Below are positions 8,703 through 16,553 of a DNA stretch of 64,000 nt, piece by piece (positions within the stretch are counted from its first letter, which is position 1; each line of letters opens with the position of its first letter). This DNA is from Nitrospira sp. (GTDB lineage: Bacteria; Nitrospirota; Nitrospiria; Nitrospirales; Nitrospiraceae). The position numbers were made by a program, and so were the translations under genes. The notes under the pieces are model-generated. The model did not search any database. It worked only from the letters and a program-made list of their open reading frames with translations, and was not told the origin of the DNA. Location: positions 1,673,137-1,737,136 of the forward strand of contig CP092081.1 of NCBI GenBank assembly GCA_022226935.1. Reading direction: 5' to 3'.

Positions 8703-10154
8703 CTAGTAGGAAGGGGCCAGCGCGGCGAGACGATCCCGGTCATCCGTCGGTTTCCCTGTCGTTGACGCGACGGTAGGGCCCTGCACGATGACCAATTCGA
8801 GGCGGCGGTTTTTCTGGCGACCTTGTTCGGTGGCATTGGAGGCGATGGGTCTGGAGTCGGCCAACCCAACCGCTTTGGTTCGTTCGGCAGACATCCCTCC
8901 GGTCACCAATGCTCGGCGCGCGTTTTCAGCCCGAGCCCACGACAGCGCCTTATTATCTGAAAATGTTTTTTGAAGGGTTTTGCTGAGCGCTTGGTTGTCC
9001 GTGTGGCCGGCCACGTGGACGAACTTGTCGGAAAGCGGTCCCAGCACAGTGCCGATGCGTTTGAGCATGGTCATGCCTTCAGGGGTCAAGGCGGCCTCGC
9101 CGGAAGCAAACAGCCAATTGCTGGCCAGCGCGATCGTCAGGCGGCTCCCCTCCTGCTTCACCGTGATCGCCTTCTGCCCGCTATCGCTTGGGAGAACCTT
9201 CAGAATCTCCTCCTTCATGGCCGCAAAACTGGCCTCACGCGCCGTGGACTGCGTGGAACTTGTTGGGGGCGGGCCTCCTGCGCGGCCGGTGTCCTTTTCC
9301 GAGGATCCGGCATTTTTGTTGGAAGTCGTTCCCGCCTCTCGCGGGGTCATCGGCGCTTGAGCACTCTTTTGGCGCGGCGAAAGATCCCGAGTCTTTTCAT
9401 TCAGACGTTGTTCAAGTGCGGCGATCCGGTGCCGGGCCTGGTAAATTTCGGCGATCATCGCATTGTATTGCGGCACCAGCTTATCCCGTTCCGTGAGGCG
9501 CGAGCGCACCGTTTCGAAGGCGTGCTCTCGGTCTCGCAGCTGCTGATCGAGCGCACTGATGCGCGCCTTCAACGACTCAATCGTCGCCGTGGCCGTTTGC
9601 AATTGAACGGAAAGACTGTCCCGTTCGGCATTTTCAGACTTGACTGTGCGGAGATCGTGATCCTGTCGAGCGACCTGTGCTTCCAGATCCATGATTCGGC
9701 GTCGGGCAACCTCCAGATCGGAGAGGGCGGTTGTGCGGGTCTGAAGAGTGGCCAGATCTTTTTCCCGTGTCGCCAGCTGTTGTTCCAAGCTTCCAATGCG
9801 CTGCCGGGCTTGCAGTAATTCATTGTTGGCCATTGCCAACTGGCTGACGAGTTTGTCGTGTTCAGGAGTGAGTCGGCGCAGCTCGGCCAATTCCGCATCT
9901 TTTGCATTCAGCAATTGGTCGTACGAAGCCGCGGCCGGCTGGTTTTGGCGATCCCCCAATTTACTTTCAAGATCGCGAATACGATCGTGGAATTCACCGA
10001 GAGTCGTCAGGAGCTGCTCTCGCTCCTGTTGAAGCGCTAGGAGTTTGGCATCCCCTGCCGGTGGCGATGGCACGAGAGGCTGCGGCCGAGGAACGGTCTC
10101 ACAGGCTGGAGCGAGGGCACCGAGAACCATGAGCGCCCACACAGCTCGTCTCAT
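8703..10154 (-). CDS. Coiled-coil protein with C-terminal OmpA domain, probable lipoprotein
   Basis: A 483-residue envelope protein. The N-terminus is a signal sequence ending in LAPAC (Cys18), a loose lipobox. Residues ~30-265 are almost continuous heptad coiled coil rich in Leu, Gln, Arg and Glu. A low-complexity linker (~265-315) precedes an OmpA/MotB-type peptidoglycan-binding domain at ~335-465 containing GHTDN and GRQKNRRLELV, the usual hallmarks. It probably bridges a membrane and the cell wall. The gene downstream of the related 10399-11622 gene, on the same strand, is a clear paralog. It converges on the solute-binding protein gene with 20 bases between. Confidence 0.85.
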   Translation of the reverse strand: MRRAVWALMVLGALAPACETVPRPQPLVPSPPAGDAKLLALQQEREQLLTTLGEFHDRIRDLESKLGDRQNQPAAASYDQLLNAKDAELAELRRLTPEHDKLVSQLAMANNELLQARQRIGSLEQQLATREKDLATLQTRTTALSDLEVARRRIMDLEAQVARQDHDLRTVKSENAERDSLSVQLQTATATIESLKARISALDQQLRDREHAFETVRSRLTERDKLVPQYNAMIAEIYQARHRIAALEQRLNEKTRDLSPRQKSAQAPMTPREAGTTSNKNAGSSEKDTGRAGGPPPTSSTQSTAREASFAAMKEEILKVLPSDSGQKAITVKQEGSRLTIALASNWLFASGEAALTPEGMTMLKRIGTVLGPLSDKFVHVAGHTDNQALSKTLQKTFSDNKALSWARAENARRALVTGGMSAERTKAVGLADSRPIASNATEQGRQKNRRLELVIVQGPTVASTTGKPTDDRDRLAALAPSY

Positions 10155-10320
10155 ACGATCTCTCCCTGGTCATCGGAACCGCCGGCGAACATGGCGGAGA
10201 GGGCGATAGTCGTCACAGGAATATTCAGACGGGCCGCAAGCCCAGACGACGAAGGCTGATGTGGTTGATGCCGATCAGCCGGTGTGAGCAATGTGTGCCT
10301 CCCGAATCGGGTGACAACCA

Positions 10321-10382
10321 TGCACGCCCCAAGAACACGCCGGGTACTCTAGCGTGTTCTTGGGATGGACGCAAGGCGTGCA
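10321..10382 (-). terminator. Nested inverted repeat, likely terminator
   Basis: A 13-bp perfect inverted repeat (10328-10340 with 10352-10364) with an 11-base loop is enclosed by an outer 8-bp repeat (TGCACGCC at 10321-10328 with GGCGTGCA at 10375-10382). It begins just past the stop of the 10399-11622 gene. There is no T run, so it may act as a processing or attenuator hairpin rather than a classical terminator. Confidence 0.45.
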
Positions 10383-10398
10383 CTGTGACGGACGAGTA

Positions 10399-11622
10399 CT
10401 ACTGGCTGACCACGATTTCGACGCGCCGATTTTTCTGCCGCCCCTCGGCGGTTGCATTGCTGGCAATGGGTCGGCTGTCGGCGTGCCCTTTGGCGTCGAT
10501 CTTGTCAGGGGCCATGCCACCTTCCGTTAGCGCCTGGCGCGCGCTCTCGGCTCGCGCCTGAGAGAGCTCGGCGTTGGTCGGGAAGCGTTTTGCCAATCGT
10601 CCCTTGATCGGCACATTGTCCGTGTGGCCTGCCACATGGATCGAGCGATCCGGATAGTTCTTGAGCACGCTGCCGATACGATTCAATACGTCCGCTCCAC
10701 CCGGCTTCAGGGTGGCCTCCCCGGAATCGAACAGCAAGGTCGTGGCTAACCCGAGGGTGAGCTGATCCCCCAGTTGTTTCATGGTCACATTGCCCTTGGA
10801 CACTTCCGCCTGGAGGAGTTTGGATAAATCGTTCTTGGCCTCGGCGAGACTCGTCTTGTGTTGATCAAGCGCACCGCGCAGGCCTGCCATCTCGTGGTCG
10901 CGCCGCGCGATTTCGCTTTCGAGGTCCGTGGCCCGCTGCTTGGTTGCGGCAAGATCCGCCACCAGCCTATCGCGGTCGCCGGCCGCGCCCTTCAGTGCCC
11001 CCAGTTCTTGATCCTTCCCATTGAGTTGGCGTTCCAGGTCGGCGATGTGCTGTTTCGCCTGTGCCAATTCTGACGAAAGACGATCGCGATCCCCGGCACT
11101 GTTTTTCAAACCGGCAAGTTCCTGCTCTTTCGAGGCGAGAACCCCTTGCAGGGCGGCCAGCTCACCGGCCAGCCGGTCCTTGTCTCCGGCGCTTTGTTTC
11201 AAGGCCGCCAGTTCTTGATCCTTGGCTGACAATTGCCGGCTCGTGTCGGACAATTGACTGGCCAACCGATCCTTATCCCCGGCGGCATTGCGGAGCGCCG
11301 CCAATTCCCGGTCGCGCTGGCTGAGTTGATTCTCCAGTTCGGTGATCCGTGCCTTGGTCTGATCCAGGTCGGCGGCGGAAGAGGACCGGAGCCGTGCCAG
11401 TTCCGCTTCGAGATCAGCCTTTTGCCGCTCAAGGTTGGCTTTCTGCTGCTCCAGATCGGCAATCTTGAGATCGCGCGGATCGGGCTTGGGCGGGATGGGC
11501 CTGGCGGCGGCTTTCATCTCATTCAGCGCTCGGCTGGCTGAATCGTTGGGGGCTGGTGTGGATGTGCAGGCGGCGAGCATCACAGCACTGAGCAGCGCGG
11601 GAACTACGCAAAGGTATTTCAT
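10399..11622 (-). CDS. Coiled-coil OmpA-family lipoprotein with internal repeats
   Basis: A 407-residue lipoprotein: signal sequence with a canonical lipobox (LAAC, Cys19), then a coiled coil from ~45 to ~265, then an OmpA-type peptidoglycan-binding domain at ~285-405 (GHTDN, AESARQALTEGG, GRQKNRRVEIV). Within the coil, units of about 28 residues recur four times, each carrying the pattern AGDxDRL and then KDQELAxLK. AAGGAGG lies five bases before the ATG. With its paralog at 8703-10154 it probably ties the outer or inner membrane to peptidoglycan. The number of coil repeats differs between the two, suggesting length variation. Confidence 0.88.
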   Translation of the reverse strand: MKYLCVVPALLSAVMLAACTSTPAPNDSASRALNEMKAAARPIPPKPDPRDLKIADLEQQKANLERQKADLEAELARLRSSSAADLDQTKARITELENQLSQRDRELAALRNAAGDKDRLASQLSDTSRQLSAKDQELAALKQSAGDKDRLAGELAALQGVLASKEQELAGLKNSAGDRDRLSSELAQAKQHIADLERQLNGKDQELGALKGAAGDRDRLVADLAATKQRATDLESEIARRDHEMAGLRGALDQHKTSLAEAKNDLSKLLQAEVSKGNVTMKQLGDQLTLGLATTLLFDSGEATLKPGGADVLNRIGSVLKNYPDRSIHVAGHTDNVPIKGRLAKRFPTNAELSQARAESARQALTEGGMAPDKIDAKGHADSRPIASNATAEGRQKNRRVEIVVSQ

Positions 11623-11690
11623 GCAATCCTCCTTACAACACAGTCAGACATGCCGGACATGTCCGAGCAGCACGGGCGAACGGCCCATGG

Positions 11691-12116
11691 TTAGTGACGC
11701 TGATTCTTGAGCAAATCACGGATCTCGGTCAGCAAGACTTCTTCCTTCGGCGGCGCCGGTGGGGGGCCGGGAGGCGTGGCCTTCTTAAAACGGTTCATTT
11801 GTTTCACGACCAAAAAAATGACAAACGCGAGAATTGTAAAGTCGAGCAGGGTTTGCAGGAACACGCCATAGTTGATCGTAGCGGCACCGGCGGCTTTGGC
11901 TGCGGCGAGGGATTTGCCTTTGGCTTCTTCACTCAACGGAATAAAGAGACTGGAGAAATCCATGTGCCCCATGAGGAGACCGATGGGCGGCATGAGAATA
12001 TCGCTGACGACGGATGACACGATTTTCCCGAATGCCCCTCCGATGATGACTCCCACGGCCATGTCGAGCACATTCCCTTTTACGGCAAATTCTTTGAACT
12101 CACTCATCATGCCCAT
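11691..12116 (-). CDS. mscL: Large-conductance mechanosensitive channel MscL
   Basis: A membrane channel that releases solutes on hypo-osmotic shock. The 141-residue product has the typical N-terminal helix and TM1 ([20 protein letters not shown] at ~6-25), a periplasmic loop, TM2 (~90-108) ending in KQMNRF, and a C-terminal helix after a proline-rich linker ([12 protein letters not shown]) with [10 protein letters not shown], the standard end of the family. AGGAGG is correctly spaced before the ATG at 12116. It is flanked by envelope protein genes on the same strand. Confidence 0.97.
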   Translation of the reverse strand: MGMMSEFKEFAVKGNVLDMAVGVIIGGAFGKIVSSVVSDILMPPIGLLMGHMDFSSLFIPLSEEAKGKSLAAAKAAGAATINYGVFLQTLLDFTILAFVIFLVVKQMNRFKKATPPGPPPAPPKEEVLLTEIRDLLKNQRH

Positions 12117-12166
12117 TGTGCACCCTCCTTATGTGAGTCGAATGAATCCCGAAACCGTCTCGCCGC

Positions 12167-13273
12167 TTATTGTTTTCGACTGGTGTCGAAGCTGTATCCC
12201 AGCGTGATCAGGTAGAGGTTATCGGTATCCGACACACCCGGCGGCGGATTCTTGTTGTACCGCATGGTCCATTGGAATCCGCTGACCAGTCCGCCCCACA
12301 CTTTGAATCGCAACCCGGTATCAGCCGTTAAGTAGAGATCTTTGGAATTGGCGAGTGATTGGAAACCCTCCTGGAAGTGATACAGGCTGACTTGATCACC
12401 GCCCCAGAGCGGCCAATTCCATTTGACGGCCCATCGGCCACGCGCGCTCGACTTGTCGTCGGCGACTTTGAAATCCTCATTGAAGTAGGCCGCGCCGGCT
12501 TCCGCCCAGAGCGTCATGTCTTTGAAGAATCCGGTCAGGTCACCGCGATCAAGGAGTTGATAGCCGGGACCGGTTGCGAGCGCGGTGCGCAGCTTCAGGT
12601 CCTGAAAGGTGTCCTGCTCGAAATAGGCAGACGTGAACCAATACAACCGCTTCGTCAGAAAGAAGTCAAGCTTGATGGTGCCTCGGCTGTTTCGGACGAT
12701 GAGATTACCGGTGTTGTCTCCGTAGATGTACCGGCCCAGGATAGTCAGTCGCAGCGACTCACTGCGGGCCGACAGTTCGCCCAGCAAGCTGCCGTTTCGC
12801 AAGTGGCTGTTCCCCGTGGTTTGCGAGAAGCCGGCTTGAAGAGCGCCGGTGTAAATGACGGCGGGCTGATTCATCCCGACGACCGCATCCAGAGGAATCG
12901 CCATCGGCGTTCCCATCGGCGCGGCTTGCAAGGTCAATGTGCCGGGTTCGCCGGGCTGTGCCGTGCCGACCACGGTGGTGCCCTCTTTGAGGCTGAAGGG
13001 AATAGGACGATTCACGACCAGTTTGGCCACGTTCGGCCACATGATCTTCACGATATCGTCGCCGGCGGTCGGACCAAAACCGGTCTTGATGTGCAATTCG
13101 TCGGCGATCATGCCCAAGACCCGCCCATAAATGACGGTCCCGTCCTTGAGCGTGACCGAGTCCAGTGTCGGCGCTGCGGCTGTGGCATCCGCCGGGGCCT
13201 CGGCCCTCGCGCCGGGAGCCATGAGCGCCACGATGAGCAGCGCAAGAAAGAACCATTCAAAACGTCGCATCAT
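12167..13273 (-). CDS. DUF481 outer-membrane beta-barrel protein
   Basis: A 368-residue secreted protein. A Sec signal peptide ends about residue 24 (GARA). Residues ~35-130 form a small beta-rich domain (VTLKDGTVIYGRVLG) that resembles Sm-like or pilotin-type modules. The second half (~140-368) has alternating aromatic/hydrophobic strands ending in LITLGYSFDTSRKQ, characteristic of the DUF481/YdiY salt-induced outer-membrane barrel family. AGGAGG precedes a double ATG. The domain family is well supported; the physiological role is unknown. Confidence 0.85.
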   Translation of the reverse strand: MMRRFEWFFLALLIVALMAPGARAEAPADATAAAPTLDSVTLKDGTVIYGRVLGMIADELHIKTGFGPTAGDDIVKIMWPNVAKLVVNRPIPFSLKEGTTVVGTAQPGEPGTLTLQAAPMGTPMAIPLDAVVGMNQPAVIYTGALQAGFSQTTGNSHLRNGSLLGELSARSESLRLTILGRYIYGDNTGNLIVRNSRGTIKLDFFLTKRLYWFTSAYFEQDTFQDLKLRTALATGPGYQLLDRGDLTGFFKDMTLWAEAGAAYFNEDFKVADDKSSARGRWAVKWNWPLWGGDQVSLYHFQEGFQSLANSKDLYLTADTGLRFKVWGGLVSGFQWTMRYNKNPPPGVSDTDNLYLITLGYSFDTSRKQ

Positions 13274-13652
13274 TCCATCCTCCTGGGGCTTGCGAACGGC
13301 AACGGTGTGCCGGTTGCCTGATGAGTGAAACGCGTGTGCGTTGTATAATTGATTCTGCTTAGGAGATCAACTTTTCTCCCGCCCGTTCTGCCGCATCCCG
13401 CTGCCCACCGTTGAGGCACGTGGCAGAGGCCAGCCGTTCCGCCCGCCCGCACAGTGCATTGCGTCCGATTCACGGCCATGATGCATTCTCATGCGATCAG
13501 CCAGCGAGACTCTGTCGCGGAAGCAGTGTCTGGCAGATCGTCGCGAAGCCGTACATTCACTATGTGTCAAGATAAGACGGCGCGGGGCAGTCGTGGCCTC
13601 GCGTGCGCTCGCATGACCATGTCATGCGAGCGTATATACGGCGCGAGTCCCC
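13274..13652. other. Intergenic region with a perfect 12-bp inverted repeat
   Basis: These 379 bases lie upstream of the DUF481 gene and downstream of the LuxR-type gene, both on the minus strand. The notable element is CGCTCGCATGAC / GTCATGCGAGCG at 13606-13617 and 13621-13632 with a 3-base spacer, 20 bases past the LuxR stop codon. It has no T tail on the minus strand. No convincing gene or promoter was found in the rest. Confidence 0.5.
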
Positions 13653-13964
13653 TCATTTGATGCTGGTGAGTCTCCGCGAAGCTTTTGCGCTCTGCGCCGC
13701 TCGTTTTGCGTCCGGCGCGCAGTCGGCGGATGGAACGGCAAGCAAGCCTTCCAGCAAAGCCAGGCGAAGCAATTGCGCGGCGTTAGCGGCACGAAACTTT
13801 CTCAGCAAGTTGGCGCGGTGAGATTCTACGGTTTTCTGCGCAATCTGCAGTCGGGCCGCAATTTCCTGACTCGTCAAGCCTGCCCAGATGTAATTCAGTA
13901 TTTCTTGCTCGCGCGGCGTCGGTTGGTCCGGCCGGGGGGGTGAAAACGGAAATACCTTATCCAT
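13653..13964 (-). CDS. Stand-alone LuxR-type HTH protein
   Basis: A short DNA-binding protein of 103 residues starting at ATG 13964 (MDKVFPF), with an AGGAG about 12 bases upstream. It is little more than the LuxR/FixJ C-terminal domain: residues ~15-75 contain TPREQEILNYIWAGLTSQEI and QKTVESHRANLLRKF, the canonical four-helix HTH. There is no receiver, PAS or autoinducer-binding domain, so it is either an unsensed regulator or depends on a partner protein. A tail of ~30 residues is Ala/Lys-rich. It lies just downstream of the sigma54 activator gene on the same strand, 254 bases away. Confidence 0.85.
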   Translation of the reverse strand: MDKVFPFSPPRPDQPTPREQEILNYIWAGLTSQEIAARLQIAQKTVESHRANLLRKFRAANAAQLLRLALLEGLLAVPSADCAPDAKRAAQSAKASRRLTSIK

Positions 13965-14165
13965 CGCTGATTCTTGGCTCCTTTCTGAGGTCCTGCCCGG
14001 TGATCCCACGGGATTGCACGCAGTGGTTTGTCCGGTGACGTCTACAAACTCCGTGCCTGTGCTTGTGAACATTGCATCAGGATGAGCCGGTATGCTGGAT
14101 CAGCGCGGCGGCTGATCAATGCGGAGGGATCGCGGCGACAGGATGAGACACCTCACATTGTCTTT

Positions 14166-14187
14166 CATTGTCTCGCTGGAGACGATG
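14166..14187 (-). terminator. Stem-loop downstream of the sigma54 activator gene
   Basis: CATTGTCTC (14166-14174) pairs with GAGACGATG (14179-14187), nine pairs with one G-T, around a GCTG loop. It begins 32 bases past the stop codon of the activator gene. No T run follows on the minus strand, so termination is only a possibility. A CTTCGCGAAG palindrome (14196-14205) lies between. Confidence 0.3.
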
Positions 14188-14218
14188 TGAGACATCTTCG
14201 CGAAGGTTCCGAAGGCAT

Positions 14219-16015
14219 CTAGCTGGTCGGGAGATCGAGTTCAGTCAATCGGCGGTAGAAGGTGGCGCGACTCATGCCGAGCAGACGTGCGGCTTTGGTG
14301 CGATTGCCACGGGCCTGTCCGAGGGCGGAAACGAATCGACTGCGTTCGTCGCTCTGGATGAGTGGTTCAGGTGTAAGGTCCGCCGGGTCCCGCCGAAGCT
14401 CCGGCGGGAGATCCGTCGCCTCGAGCGTGTCGCCTTTGCAGTGAATCATCGCGCATTCGATCGTGCTCTTGAGTTCTCGCACGTTGCCGGGCCAGTGATA
14501 GTCCATCAGGGCCGCCATGGCAGCCGGGCTCGCTCGATGGATCGTTTTGCCCATGCTGGCTCGCCCTTCGGCGAGGAAGGAGGTGACCAGCAGCGGAATA
14601 TCCTCCTTTCGCTCTCTTAGCGGAGGAAGATGAATTCGAGCGACTCGAATGCGGTACAGGAGATCCGCGCGAAAGATCCCTTTAGCCACGTCCTGGCTCA
14701 GATTGTGGTGCGTCGCCGTCAGGACGCGCACGTCGATTTTTCTCGGCTTGGTTTCACCGAGTCGGGTCACTTCCTTTTCCTGCAGCACTCGAAGCAGATT
14801 GGTCTGAACGGTGTGAGGGATGTCACCGATTTCATCGAGAAACAGCACTCCGCCCTGCGCGGCTTCGAAGAGTCCCTGCTGATCGTCAATCGCGCCGGTA
14901 AAGGCCCCTTTTTTGTGGCCGAAGAGTTGGCTGCCGAGGAGCGAATCCGTAAGGCCTGCGCAATTGGCGGCAATGAAAGGGCCCGTGCGCCGGGCGCTGG
15001 CTTGGTGTAAGGCGCGAGCGACCAATTCTTTTCCCGTCCCGGTTTCACCTTCGATCAGGACGGTCGAATCCACGCGGGCCAGGTCTTGAATGTGCTCATA
15101 GACGTGGGTCATGCCGCGACTTTTGCCGATCAAATCGTGATAGTGCGCTTTCAACTCCAGCAGACGCCGCAGGTGATAGACGTCCGTCATGTCATGAAGA
15201 AAGACGATCTTATTCCGTCGGTCCCGCGGATCGTCGTGCAGTTCTAATTCGAGCCAAAGACGCCTTCCCGCCGGCGTATCGATATGACAGCGGACTCGTT
15301 CTCGTGGCGCGATCGGTTGCTCAAGGAGCGACTGCACCGTCAGCCGATCGGCTTTCGTGAGTAGGAGCACGTGATCCCATTGCAGTTCAGGGGTGACACT
15401 GGGTGAGGGCAATTCCAAGAGACTGGCCGCGGACGCACTCACAAAGCGCACCTGCCCGTCCTGGTCGATCAACAATGTGGCGAGCCCCAGTTCCTGGAGG
15501 ATAGCCGCCACATCGTCCCGCGATCGCTCCATATCCACCAGCTGCGTGGTGAGATCCTGCCGGGTGCGTTGGTAGCCGCGCTCGTGCTCATGCTGTTGGA
15601 GCGCCTGTTCCCGCGCCCGCTGAAGCATGGAAGCTTGTTGTTCATAGGCCGTGGTGCTGTGCTGGATGACCAGCAGACGGCTGGTTCCTTCGCGAAGAGC
15701 TAATGCTTCGAAGTGCCAAGGGACGTCGAAGGCGGTCTGTTCAGTCCAGAACCCGGAGCGGCCGATGCGCGCGTCACCGGTCTTCCACACCTCTGCCGCG
15801 TCGGCCAGAAAATTATGCAGTACCGGTATGCGAGTGTCGACGGAGAGTTGCAGGCCGGATTCAGCTTCCGGATAGAGACGAAACAGCCAGTTTGACGGAT
15901 GGCCGAGGACGCGAAATTGTGTGCCGCCAATATGCTCCAGAACGACGTATTGCAATCGCTCTAACAACGTGGCGCACAGGAAGTCCGGCGGGCGAGGGGA
16001 CGTGTCAGGAGCCAT
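14219..16015 (-). CDS. Sigma54-dependent activator without receiver domain
   Basis: A bacterial enhancer-binding protein that drives transcription by sigma54 RNA polymerase. The 598 residues comprise an unrecognised N-terminal domain (~1-125), a coiled linker (~125-170), a PAS-like domain (~171-285), a AAA+ domain with Walker A GETGTGKE (323-330), the sigma54-contacting GAFTGA loop (370-375) and Walker B LFLDEIGD (391-398), and a Fis-type HTH (~569-590, GNRTKAARLLGMSRATFYRR). No phosphoacceptor receiver is present, so control must come through the N-terminal/PAS region or a partner. Its start overlaps the end of the GTPase gene by 11 bases, which implies translational coupling and suggests the GTPase as candidate regulator. 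Confidence 0.93.
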   Translation of the reverse strand: MAPDTSPRPPDFLCATLLERLQYVVLEHIGGTQFRVLGHPSNWLFRLYPEAESGLQLSVDTRIPVLHNFLADAAEVWKTGDARIGRSGFWTEQTAFDVPWHFEALALREGTSRLLVIQHSTTAYEQQASMLQRAREQALQQHEHERGYQRTRQDLTTQLVDMERSRDDVAAILQELGLATLLIDQDGQVRFVSASAASLLELPSPSVTPELQWDHVLLLTKADRLTVQSLLEQPIAPRERVRCHIDTPAGRRLWLELELHDDPRDRRNKIVFLHDMTDVYHLRRLLELKAHYHDLIGKSRGMTHVYEHIQDLARVDSTVLIEGETGTGKELVARALHQASARRTGPFIAANCAGLTDSLLGSQLFGHKKGAFTGAIDDQQGLFEAAQGGVLFLDEIGDIPHTVQTNLLRVLQEKEVTRLGETKPRKIDVRVLTATHHNLSQDVAKGIFRADLLYRIRVARIHLPPLRERKEDIPLLVTSFLAEGRASMGKTIHRASPAAMAALMDYHWPGNVRELKSTIECAMIHCKGDTLEATDLPPELRRDPADLTPEPLIQSDERSRFVSALGQARGNRTKAARLLGMSRATFYRRLTELDLPTS

Positions 16016-16541
16016 GGGTTTTTCCGGCGGTGGGGGACGAGTCCGATGTTGCCAGCATCGCGCGGGCCAGAGTTGTGAAGGCTTCTTCCACGCCTTGACC
16101 GGTTTTGGCGCTGCTCATCACGAAGGACCACCCTCGCTGCGCCAACTGCGCGAGGTCTTGATCGGTCATATCCCACTCCGCTCTCCGATCATGCTTATTG
16201 ATCAGGACGACGAACGGCACCGGACCGAGGGTATCGGTTGCACGTTCCTGGATGTGCAGGGCGATGTCCAGCGTCGCTCGCCGCATTCCGTCAAGGACCA
16301 GAAGATACCCCGAGGATCCCCGCAGATAGGACGCGCGCAGCTTTTGGAACTCGTCTTCTCCGTAGAGATCCCACAGGACCATGGTGAGGGGGGTTCCATC
16401 GACCGTCATCGATTTTTTGTCGACGGTGACGCCGATGGTCGTTTGGTACTGTTCGGAAAAACAGCTGCTGACGAAGCGCCGAACTAAACTCGTTTTTCCC
16501 ACGGCAAACGCGCCCAGCATGCAGATCTTTTTCTCAATCAT
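16005..16541 (-). CDS. Ras/Rab-like small GTPase
   Basis: A 178-residue single-domain GTPase. G1 P-loop GAFAVGKT (10-17), switch-I region with TTIGVT (~34-39), G3 WDLYG (57-61), G4 NKHD (115-118) and G5 SAK (144-146) are all visible. The G3 motif is followed by Glu-Asp rather than the usual Gln-Glu, so the catalytic glutamine of Ras is missing. No lipidation signal is seen. It lies between a sigma54 activator (11-base overlap) and a membrane OmpA protein (12-base gap). Bacterial relatives of this type (MglA and Rab-like families) act as polarity or signalling switches with roadblock-domain partners; such a partner may be supplied by the neighbouring membrane protein. Confidence 0.93.
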   Translation of the reverse strand: MIEKKICMLGAFAVGKTSLVRRFVSSCFSEQYQTTIGVTVDKKSMTVDGTPLTMVLWDLYGEDEFQKLRASYLRGSSGYLLVLDGMRRATLDIALHIQERATDTLGPVPFVVLINKHDRRAEWDMTDQDLAQLAQRGWSFVMSSAKTGQGVEEAFTTLARAMLATSDSSPTAGKTHGS

Positions 16542-16553
16542 GGTGGAGGTCTC

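Noticed and set aside
12359..13321. 320-codon open frame opposite the DUF481 gene
   Set aside because: The opposite strand encodes a signal peptide and barrel; this frame has none of these features.
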